Source: an uncultured Alphaproteobacteria bacterium | GTDB taxonomy: Bacteria > Pseudomonadota > Alphaproteobacteria > Rhizobiales > Rhizobiaceae | NCBI GenBank assembly: GCA_929200335.1 | Contig: CAKMZG010000012.1 | Coordinates: 1-20,849, forward strand | Length of the DNA: 20,849 bases | Reading direction: 5' to 3' | Shown here: positions 15,208 to 20,849 of the stretch, in pieces | How positions within the stretch are numbered: position 1 is the first letter of the stretch | Layout of the letters: each line of letters begins with the position of its first letter | Made by a program: the position numbers and the translations under genes | Notes under the pieces: generated by a model | Told to the model about the DNA's origin: nothing | Database searches by the model: none | What the model saw: only the letters and a program-made list of their open reading frames with translations

Positions 15208-15893
15208 TGGTAAAAATGGCAAACGTTGGCCTTTCAAATGCTGAACATGCTAATGCTCTATATTTAGATGGTGTCGAAATTGCATTAAATGGCAAGGTTC
15301 TACTCAAGTTGGATGAAACCATTGGGGCTGGTGAAATTCTCACAATAATGGGGCCATCAGGATGTGGTAAATCTACGCTTCTAGCCTATATAGGTGGTTT
15401 TTTAGATGAGGCATTTGTAGCAAAGGGGCGGGTTTTGCTTGGCGATCAAGATATCACTCAATTGCAAGCAGAATTACGCCGCGTAGGAATTCTATTTCAA
15501 GATCCACTTTTATTTCCCCATATGTCGGTTGGTGAAAATTTAATGTTTGGCTTGCCCAATAACATTAAGGGGCGGGATGAGCGTCGTGAAGCGGTGGAGC
15601 TTACACTTGATCAAGCTAATCTCAATGGTTTTTTTGACCGTGATTCTGCAACATTATCAGGTGGGCAAAAAGCACGGGTTGCTTTGATGCGGGTATTGTT
15701 ATCAAATCCTAAAGCGCTTTTATTAGATGAACCTTTTTCCAAATTAGATACAGATTTGCGCGGCTCTATTCGTGATATTGTTCTAAGTGAAGCAAAGCGG
15801 CGCAATCTGCCTGTGGTTCTTGTTACTCATGATGAGGCCGATGGTGAGGCTGCTAGCAAAATAGCACCAACAAAAATTCATAAATTAGTTTAA
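15207..15893 (+). CDS. ynjD: YnjD-type ABC transporter ATP-binding protein
   Basis: This 228-residue protein is the nucleotide-binding subunit of the YnjBCD-type importer and powers uptake at the inner membrane. Seen: Walker A MGPSGCGKST (48-57), Q-loop GILFQDPLLFPHMSVGENL, signature LSGGQKARVAL (150-160), Walker B ALLLDEPFSKLD and the switch His in VTHDEADGEAA (His208). It lacks the C-terminal regulatory domain of the longer MalK/PotA class. The ATG at 15207 shares a base with the ynjC stop (TAATG), so the two subunits are coupled. GAAGGTG at 15192-15198 may serve as its ribosome-binding site. The operon seems to end here; regB starts 31 bp later on the same strand, so readthrough into it is possible. 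Confidence 0.93.
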   Translation: MVKMANVGLSNAEHANALYLDGVEIALNGKVLLKLDETIGAGEILTIMGPSGCGKSTLLAYIGGFLDEAFVAKGRVLLGDQDITQLQAELRRVGILFQDPLLFPHMSVGENLMFGLPNNIKGRDERREAVELTLDQANLNGFFDRDSATLSGGQKARVALMRVLLSNPKALLLDEPFSKLDTDLRGSIRDIVLSEAKRRNLPVVLVTHDEADGEAASKIAPTKIHKLV

Positions 15894-15924
15894 ACTCCTC
15901 CTCAAAGCCTGATATGAAGTAGAA

Positions 15925-17268
15925 ATGATAAAGTTTAAAGATGAATCTGGGCGCTTGCGTCTTCAAACCCTCATTAGATTACGTTGGTTGGCCGTATTTG
16001 GCCAAAGCATTACTGTGTTATTTGTAGCCTATGGCTTACAGTTTCCATTTCCTCTGGCTTATTGTTTTGTTTTAATTGCAGCCTCTGCATGGCTTAATGT
16101 GATTTTACGGTTGCGCTATCATTCCAGTTATAGATTGAAACAAAATGCAGCGTTAATGATGCTCACATATGATGTATTGCAATTGTCTGGTCTACTTTAT
16201 CTAACAGGCGGTTTAGAGAATCCGTTTTCCCTTTTATTGATTGTACCTGTGGTTATTTCTGCGACTGCTCAAAGTAGTACGCGCACATTAATTTTGGGTG
16301 TGATCGTTATTATCAGCGCCAGCTTACTTGGTTTTTTTCACTTATCTCTGCCATGGCCTAACGAAGAAGCAGTCAAAGTGAGTTTTCTTTATATCATTGG
16401 GGTTTGGTTTGCTATTCTTTCTAGTTTGGCCTTTACTGCGATCTATGTTTTTCGTGTAGCGAATGAGGCGCGCACATTAGGTAATGCATTAGCCGCAACA
16501 GAATTGATGCTGGAGCGCGAGCAACATTTATCCGCTCTTGATGGCTTAGCTGCGGCTGCTGCTCATGAGCTAGGCACTCCCCTTGGCACAATTGCTGTGG
16601 TTTCAAAAGAGATGCTGCGTGAATTGAAAAAGGACAGCCCGCTTTATGAAGATGCTGCGCTCCTGCGTTCACAGGCCGAGCGCTGTCGTGATATTTTGCA
16701 AAAACTTACTTCATTATCCAGTGAGGGGGAGATGCATTTAGCGCGATTACCCTTCACCTCACTTATAGAAGAAGTGGTCGCCCCTCATCGAGATTTTGGG
16801 GTTAAGCTTGATATTAGCCATGATGATAATGATAGTGCTGAACCTATAGGTAAGCGAAATTCAGCAATTATTTATGGGCTTGGAAATTTGGTAGAAAATG
16901 CCGTTGATTTTGCTAATGAGCGGGTGCAAATCCTTTGTAAATGGGATGATAGAGATATTTCCATTACCATTATTGATGATGGCTCTGGCTTTAGCGCTGA
17001 AATGTTGGATAGAATAGGTGAACCTTATATATCAACACGTAGCCGTGCTGATAATCCTAAAGATAGCGGGCTTGGGCTTGGCCTATTCATTGCCAAAACT
17101 TTGTTAGAGCGCAGTGGGGCAAATTTAAAATTTGGCAATGATTACTCTAGGATAAACGATAATTTATATTTAAAACCTAATGGTGCAAAAATTACCATTG
17201 CATGGCCTAGAGATAGTTTTGAAATGCTGGATTTGCAGCAAGAAAATTTATCTGATGAACAATTGTAA
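15925..17268 (+). CDS. regB: redox-sensing histidine kinase RegB/ActS/PrrB
   Basis: RegB-family kinases sense respiratory redox state and phosphorylate RegA, tuning energy metabolism, carbon and nitrogen fixation or acid tolerance depending on species. The 447-residue protein has about six N-terminal membrane helices (20-180), with the ubiquinone-site heptapeptide GGLENPF (95-101) between them. The H-box AAAAHELGTPLG carries the phospho-His at 214. Cys254 in AERCRDIL matches the redox-active cysteine of R. capsulatus RegB. The ATPase domain shows NLVENA (321-326), DDGSGF (351-356) and GLGLGLF (382-388). Thus both known sensing features and all catalytic boxes are present. It is the first gene of a tandem regB-regA pair, 105 bp apart, in the actS-actR arrangement usual for rhizobia rather than the divergent layout with senC of purple bacteria. 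Confidence 0.96.
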   Translation: MIKFKDESGRLRLQTLIRLRWLAVFGQSITVLFVAYGLQFPFPLAYCFVLIAASAWLNVILRLRYHSSYRLKQNAALMMLTYDVLQLSGLLYLTGGLENPFSLLLIVPVVISATAQSSTRTLILGVIVIISASLLGFFHLSLPWPNEEAVKVSFLYIIGVWFAILSSLAFTAIYVFRVANEARTLGNALAATELMLEREQHLSALDGLAAAAAHELGTPLGTIAVVSKEMLRELKKDSPLYEDAALLRSQAERCRDILQKLTSLSSEGEMHLARLPFTSLIEEVVAPHRDFGVKLDISHDDNDSAEPIGKRNSAIIYGLGNLVENAVDFANERVQILCKWDDRDISITIIDDGSGFSAEMLDRIGEPYISTRSRADNPKDSGLGLGLFIAKTLLERSGANLKFGNDYSRINDNLYLKPNGAKITIAWPRDSFEMLDLQQENLSDEQL

Positions 17269-17373
17269 CCTGTACTTTTGGGCGAAAAGTAGTTTTTTAT
17301 GCCCTTAGGACTTGAATTAATGGTTATTTGATGAAAAAAAGTATGTAAATAAACTTATAAGTAGAGAAAACCT

Positions 17374-17931
17374 ATGCAGCCTATCAGATCAACGCAAAAC
17401 TTGAATCAAGACAACAGCTTGATGATTGTCGATGATGATCGTCCATTCTTAAATCGCTTAGCGCGTGCTATGGAAGGGCGTGGTTTTACTGTGGAGATGG
17501 CAGAGACTGTATCTGATGGTTTAAGGGTTGTGCGCTCCGCACCACCTGCTTTTGCTGTTGTTGATATGCGATTGGCAGATGGCAATGGTTTGGATGTGGT
17601 GGCTGCCCTTCGCGAGCGCCGCCCTGATGCGCGGGTTATTATATTAACGGGCTATGGTAACATCGCCACTGCAGTTACTGCGGTTAAGCTGGGTGCGGTT
17701 GATTATCTTGCCAAGCCTGCTGATGCTGATGATGTTTATGCAGCTTTAATGCGTCAACCTGATGAAAAAGCTCCGCCGCCTGAAAACCCAATGTCTGCGG
17801 ATAGGGTGCGTTGGGAGCATATTCAACGCGTCTATGAACTATGCGATCGTAATGTATCAGAAACCGCGAGACGTTTGAACATGCATAGAAGAACTCTGCA
17901 ACGGATTCTAGCAAAACGCGCCCCGCGTTAA
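17374..17931 (+). CDS. regA: redox response regulator RegA/ActR/PrrA
   Basis: The 185-residue partner of RegB has a receiver domain with acidic pocket IVDDDR (18-23), phospho-acceptor Asp64 in AVVDMRLADGNGLDV, the LTGYGN loop and Lys114 in YLAKP. A proline-rich linker (PPPENPM) leads to the C-terminal Fis-type helix-turn-helix (about 142-185). Its end, RNVSETARRLNMHRRTLQRI, is almost invariant in the RegA family and binds GCG-N-CGC-like sites. The length is typical. An ATG at 17422 would start directly at the receiver core, but the family usually has a short N-terminal extension, so 17374 is kept. No terminator immediately follows; the next strong one is near 18227-18265. Confidence 0.96.
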   Translation: MQPIRSTQNLNQDNSLMIVDDDRPFLNRLARAMEGRGFTVEMAETVSDGLRVVRSAPPAFAVVDMRLADGNGLDVVAALRERRPDARVIILTGYGNIATAVTAVKLGAVDYLAKPADADDVYAALMRQPDEKAPPPENPMSADRVRWEHIQRVYELCDRNVSETARRLNMHRRTLQRILAKRAPR

Positions 17932-18226
17932 GCCAAAATAGTCGTAATTGCTTTATGATTATTACGCCATGTCTGACGGCTATGGCGACATTTTATACTT
18001 CACACTAGCTAATCATGCCGAAGTTTAGGCCATCTGCGCCAAAAAACTTTAGGCCGATTGTGCTGAAATGAAAATTGAGTTTAACTGTAATCACAGAAAA
18101 ACAGAATTAGTCATTTATCCCTTCTCCCAGACTTGTTTTTCTTGATATGAGATTTGGATGTGAGCTGCTTAACGCCCCACAGCACTTTTCATCCACTTGC
18201 TGACCCGTTAAAGGTCATCGTAACTT
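17932..18226 (+). other. gene-free stretch after regA; possible long 3' UTR or small RNA
   Basis: This stretch has no credible protein-coding frame. It leads directly into a strong plus-strand terminator, so something transcribed rightward ends there: either a long regA 3' UTR or a separate small RNA. Local motifs are AGTTTAGGCC and CTTTAGGCCG near 18020-18058, and a compact GC-richer block, 18160-18220, next to the hairpin. I do not recognise 6S, SRP RNA, tmRNA or any tRNA here. Confidence 0.3.
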
Positions 18227-18265
18227 AGCCGCCGCTTTTATTTTAAAGCTGGCGGCTTTTTTTTT
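18227..18265 (+). terminator. strong intrinsic terminator
   Basis: AGCCGCC (18227-18233) pairs with GGCGGCT (18251-18257) and the inner GCTTT pairs with AAAGC, giving a stem of about 12 bp with one bulged T. A run of nine T follows (18257-18265). It works only on the plus strand, since the minus-strand side lacks a T run, so it does not serve rlmN. Confidence 0.9.
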
Positions 18266-18300
18266 GGATTTTTTAAATAAATAAAAGCGTGTGGAGATTG

Positions 18301-18349
18301 TAGAGCATAATACATTTAAGTAAATTCACCTAAACGCTACAGGCGCTCC
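18301..18349 (-). repeat. palindromic dispersed repeat, copy 5 (short internal-deletion form)
   Basis: It starts TAGAGCAT like the borders of copies 2 to 4, then goes straight to the central hairpin (TTTAAGTAAATTCACCTAAA), followed by CGCTACAGGCGCT, close to CGCTACACGCACT at the far end of copy 2. The middle half of the element is absent. It directly adjoins a different repeat at 18350. Confidence 0.65.
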
Positions 18350-18426
18350 CATGCCATCCGAAAGTGGGTGCCAGTTTTTAGAAAAATGACATGCAACAAC
18401 AACAAAGGATAGAGCAGATTTATGAA
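18350..18426 (+). repeat. second repeat type: rhizobial GAAAAGTGGGAACCGGTTTT-like element
   Basis: CATCCGAAAGTGGGTGCCAG at 18355-18374, followed by TTTTTAGAAAAATGACATGC, resembles from memory the very common intergenic sequence of rhizobial genomes built on GAAAAGTGGGAACCGGTTTT and an ATCATGC tail. Its trailing part, GACATGCAACAACAACAAAGGA (18388 on), recurs at 5938-5957 as GACATGCAACAACAAAGGGA. The assignment to that family is by recollection and needs alignment. Confidence 0.5.
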
Positions 18427-18447
18427 TGTATAGATAAGTGGTGGGCT

Positions 18448-19662
18448 TTATTGTTCGAGTGCTTCGCGTTCTTTTTTACGCAAGCGCTCAGATTCAGATT
18501 TCAACTGTCCACAAGCGGCTAAAATATCATCGCCACGCGGCGTCCGAATAGGCGAGGCATAGCCGCATTGATTGATGAAATCGGCAAATTTTTCGATTTG
18601 CTCCCAATCAGAACATTCATAGCTGCTGCCCGGCCATGGATTAAATGGGATAAGATTAATCTTTGCAGGAATGCCTTTAAGCAGTCGTACCATTTCCTTG
18701 GCATCTTCTAAGCTGTCATTTACGCCTTTTAGCATGACGTATTCAAATGTAATACGGCGCGCATTAGATGCAAGAGGGTATTCGCGGCAGGCTTTTAAGA
18801 GTTCAGCCAAGGGATACTTTTTATTGATGGGAACAATCTCATCACGCAGGGTATCATTGGTTGCATGGAGCGAGATGGCCAACATAACGCCAATTTCTTC
18901 GCCTGTGCGATAAATTTCTGGAACCACACCTGAGGTTGAAAGGGTGATGCGGCGTTTGGAAACCGCAAGGCCATCACCATCTGAGGCAATCAATAGAGCT
19001 TTTTTGACATTCTCAAAATTATAAAGCGGCTCGCCCATTCCCATCATAACAATGTTAGTTACCTTGCGCCCTTCTTCTGGCACAATGGCACCTTGGGGGG
19101 TGTCTTTATCAGGAAAATCACCTAAAAAATCGCGGGCAACCATCAATTGCATCAAAACCTCTTCTGATGTGAGGTTACGCACCATTCTTTGTGTGCCAGT
19201 ATGACAAAATGTGCAGGTGAGGGTGCAGCCAACTTGCGAGGAGATGCAAAGGGTGCCACGACCTTCTTCTGGGATATAGACGGTTTCAATCTCAACAGGA
19301 TTGCCTGCCCCGCGTGATGGAAATTGCATTAGCCATTTGCGCGTGCCATCTTTTGAAAGCAAATCTTCGATGATTTTTGGGCGTTCAACTGTAAAATTAG
19401 CCGCTAAATCAGCACGTAGAGCTTTTGAAAGATTTAGCATTTCTTCAAAGGTTTTAGCACCGCGCACATATAACCAATGCCAGATTTGCGAGATACGCAT
19501 GCGCACTTGCTTTTCTGGAACACCTGCGGTGATTAATGCTTCGCCTAATTCTTCGCGGCTCATACCAATGAGATTAGGGCGCTCAGGCGCTTTTACAGCA
19601 TTGACTTTATCGCTTAAAGTCTTGCGGGTTTCATCATTGGTTAAATCTAAAGACACAGCCAT
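18448..19662 (-). CDS. rlmN: dual-specificity 23S rRNA/tRNA adenine-C2 methyltransferase RlmN
   Basis: RlmN is a radical-SAM enzyme that methylates C2 of A2503 in 23S rRNA and A37 in some tRNAs. The 404-residue protein has the N-terminal RNA-binding region (LIGMSREELGEALITAGVPE) and the 4Fe-4S motif CTLTCTFC (Cys146, 150, 153), preceded by Cys139 in CISSQVGC, the resolving cysteine. The rest includes MMGMGEPLYNFENV, RITLSTSGVVPEIYR, SLHATNDTLRDEIVPINKKY and YVMLKGVNDS, and near the end Cys384 in DDILAACGQL, the methyl-carrying cysteine. All essential residues are present, so it is the RlmN type; Cfr resistance enzymes share the same two cysteines but are shorter and differ in these segments. 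It stands alone, 101 bp downstream of livF. The 516-bp region beyond its 3' end holds the terminator and repeats described above. Confidence 0.96.
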   Translation of the reverse strand: MAVSLDLTNDETRKTLSDKVNAVKAPERPNLIGMSREELGEALITAGVPEKQVRMRISQIWHWLYVRGAKTFEEMLNLSKALRADLAANFTVERPKIIEDLLSKDGTRKWLMQFPSRGAGNPVEIETVYIPEEGRGTLCISSQVGCTLTCTFCHTGTQRMVRNLTSEEVLMQLMVARDFLGDFPDKDTPQGAIVPEEGRKVTNIVMMGMGEPLYNFENVKKALLIASDGDGLAVSKRRITLSTSGVVPEIYRTGEEIGVMLAISLHATNDTLRDEIVPINKKYPLAELLKACREYPLASNARRITFEYVMLKGVNDSLEDAKEMVRLLKGIPAKINLIPFNPWPGSSYECSDWEQIEKFADFINQCGYASPIRTPRGDDILAACGQLKSESERLRKKEREALEQ

Positions 19663-19763
19663 TTTACATTGCTTTCAATTTACTGAAGGCAGTCCATTGC
19701 CTTTAGGGGTTCAATAGAGCCTAACAGTAATTGATGTCAAGGTTGATGCTGTTCAGCTTTTAG

Positions 19764-20504
19764 CTAAATCGCTAGATATTCGTGGCGCAATTGTTCATTT
19801 TCCAACACTTCTTGTGCCGTACCATCAAAAACTACTTGTCCCGTATCAATGATGAGCGCTTTATCTGCAAGCTTCAAGGCGGCCACGGCATTTTGTTCCA
19901 CAATAACAGTAGTGATGCCTAGTTCTTTCACTTGTAATAAAATTCGTTCAATTTCTTGCACGATAACAGGCGCCAGACCTTCATAAGGCTCGTCCAAGAA
20001 TAATACTTTAATGTCACGCGCTAATGCACGGGCAACCGCCAACATTTGTTGTTCGCCACCAGACATGGTAGTTGCCTCTTGTTTACGGCGTTCAGCAAGG
20101 CGAGGGAAATGATCATAAATTTTATCAATTTCCCAGCCTCGCGGCTCTGCCACTTGAGCAAGTACCAAATTTTCTTCAACAGTAAGTCCGCCAATGATGC
20201 GGCGGTCTTCTGGCACCAATTGAATGCCAGCTTGTGAGGCTTGATAGGCTTTCATTTTATGAACCGCTTGGCCATTTAGCCAAATTTCACCGCTTTGCAC
20301 ATGAGGAGTATCAACCCTTGCAAGGGCGCGAAGGGTAGAGGTTTTACCCGCACCATTACGCCCAAGTAGGGCAAGAATTTCGCCTTCATTGACCTCAAAA
20401 GAGACCCCTTGCACAATATAGCTCTCGCCGTAATAGGCATGAATATCTTTTACTGAGAAAAACGGTTGATTTTCACTAAGCGTTGCTGCTGCACTATTAT
20501 TCAT
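19764..20504 (-). CDS. livF: branched-chain amino-acid type ABC transporter ATP-binding protein LivF
   Basis: This 246-residue nucleotide-binding subunit of a Liv-type importer shows Walker A LLGRNGAGKTST (46-57), the LivF-typical QLVPEDRRIIGGLTVEENL, signature TMSGGEQQMLAVARAL, Walker B VLFLDEPYEGLAP, and the switch His replaced by Gln in VIVEQNAVAAL, as is normal for LivF. I take the ATG at 20504, not the longer open frame from 20573, because GGGAGG lies 6 bp before it. This start also overlaps the livG stop by 8 bp, the usual Liv arrangement. The product ends DTGQVVFDGTAQEVLEN...LRHEYLAI. The permeases and binding protein are outside the window, so the substrate (Leu/Ile/Val, urea or another amide) is open. 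Confidence 0.93.
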   Translation of the reverse strand: MNNSAAATLSENQPFFSVKDIHAYYGESYIVQGVSFEVNEGEILALLGRNGAGKTSTLRALARVDTPHVQSGEIWLNGQAVHKMKAYQASQAGIQLVPEDRRIIGGLTVEENLVLAQVAEPRGWEIDKIYDHFPRLAERRKQEATTMSGGEQQMLAVARALARDIKVLFLDEPYEGLAPVIVQEIERILLQVKELGITTVIVEQNAVAALKLADKALIIDTGQVVFDGTAQEVLENEQLRHEYLAI

Positions 20505-20849
20505 GTGCGCCTCCCAAATAGGCTTCTTGTACTTTTGGATTTCCTTTAACATCTTCGGGATCTCCAGAAACAATGATTTGTCCCTGTGCCAGAACTGAGA
20601 TTTTATCAGCCAATGAAAATACTACATGCATATCATGTTCAATGATAATTTTAGTCATGCCGCGTTTTTTGATTTTCTTCAATAAATCAATGGTGGCATT
20701 AGTATCATGGCGCGCCATGCCAGCAGTTGGCTCATCTAAAAGCAAAAGGCGTGGATGTTGGATTAAACACATGGCAAGCTCTAAGCGCCGCTTATCTCCG
20801 CGTGATAGTGATCCGGCTTCTTCATGGCGATATTCAACAAGCCCAACAT
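20497..20849 (-). CDS. livG: branched-chain amino-acid type ABC transporter ATP-binding protein LivG, N-terminal part missing
   Basis: Only the last 117 codons are in the window; the frame is open to the right edge. It holds the ABC signature in the variant form SLSRGDKRRLELA, Walker B RLLLLDEPTAGMA, the switch His in IIIEHDMHVVFSLADKISVL, and the LivG-type tail GDPEDVKGNPKVQEAYLG. The LSRGDKRRLE and TAGMARHDTN forms differ from the more usual LSYGxQRRLE and PAGLN of E. coli LivG, so this belongs to a distinct alphaproteobacterial Liv-like subgroup. Its stop codon (20499-20497) lies inside the livF start region. The Walker A motif is beyond the edge. Confidence 0.9.
   Translation of the reverse strand, partial: VGLVEYRHEEAGSLSRGDKRRLELAMCLIQHPRLLLLDEPTAGMARHDTNATIDLLKKIKKRGMTKIIIEHDMHVVFSLADKISVLAQGQIIVSGDPEDVKGNPKVQEAYLGGAHE

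Noticed and set aside
17932..18226. 6S RNA, SRP RNA, tmRNA or tRNA in the regA-rlmN gap
   Set aside because: None of the characteristic conserved loops or cloverleaf elements was recognised on either strand.
20505..20573. Longer LivF start at 20573
   Set aside because: It would overlap livG by 77 bases and add a lysine-rich extension not usual for LivF. The ATG at 20504 has an excellent ribosome-binding site.

Overview
The window looks like a chromosomal segment of an alphaproteobacterium, most likely of the order Hyphomicrobiales (Rhizobiales). It is AT-rich for that group, with many TTA, AAA and ATT codons. The assignment rests on family content: CtrA, the redox pair RegB/RegA (ActS/ActR), the aerobic cobaltochelatase subunits CobS and CobT next to a J-domain protein and BolA, a rhizobial-type SH3 secreted protein, and an anonymous membrane protein next to purA. 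There is no phage, transposase, CRISPR array, rRNA or tRNA that I can see. I could not assign a genus.

Layout. 1-806 (-): 2-hydroxyacid dehydrogenase, cut by the window edge. 1178-1765 (+): secreted SH3 protein. 1770-3296 (-): a membrane protein gene interrupted by an in-frame TAA at 2145-2147. 3430-4725 (-): purA. 5001-5897 (+): EamA transporter, flanked by two inverted copies of a ~105-bp repeat. 6090-8993 (-): cobS-cobT, then a J-domain gene (9133-9738, -) and bolA (9901-10182, +). 10358-11071 (-): ctrA, divergent from a fliJ-like gene (11586-11981, +). 12219-15893 (+): a three-gene YnjBCD-type ABC importer. 15925-17931 (+): regB-regA. 18448-19662 (-): rlmN. 19764-20849 (-): livF and the 3' part of livG.

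The genes do not form one pathway. Local units are CobS-CobT (cobalt insertion in aerobic cobalamin synthesis, with CobN elsewhere), YnjBCD (uptake of an unidentified solute), RegB-RegA (redox control), LivFG (Liv-type amino-acid import) and ctrA (cell-cycle control).

The main signals beyond ordinary genes are: (1) a dispersed palindromic repeat family with at least five full or decayed copies, resembling in size and structure the RIME and Bru-RS elements of rhizobia and Brucella, whose borders coincide with the stop codons of cobT and ctrA; (2) a single in-frame stop inside the conserved C-terminal domain of the 1770-3296 gene; (3) an apparent ATT start codon for the ynjC permease; (4) a strong isolated terminator about 300 bp after regA, in a gene-free stretch that could hold a small RNA. 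I found no convincing wholly new multi-gene system.
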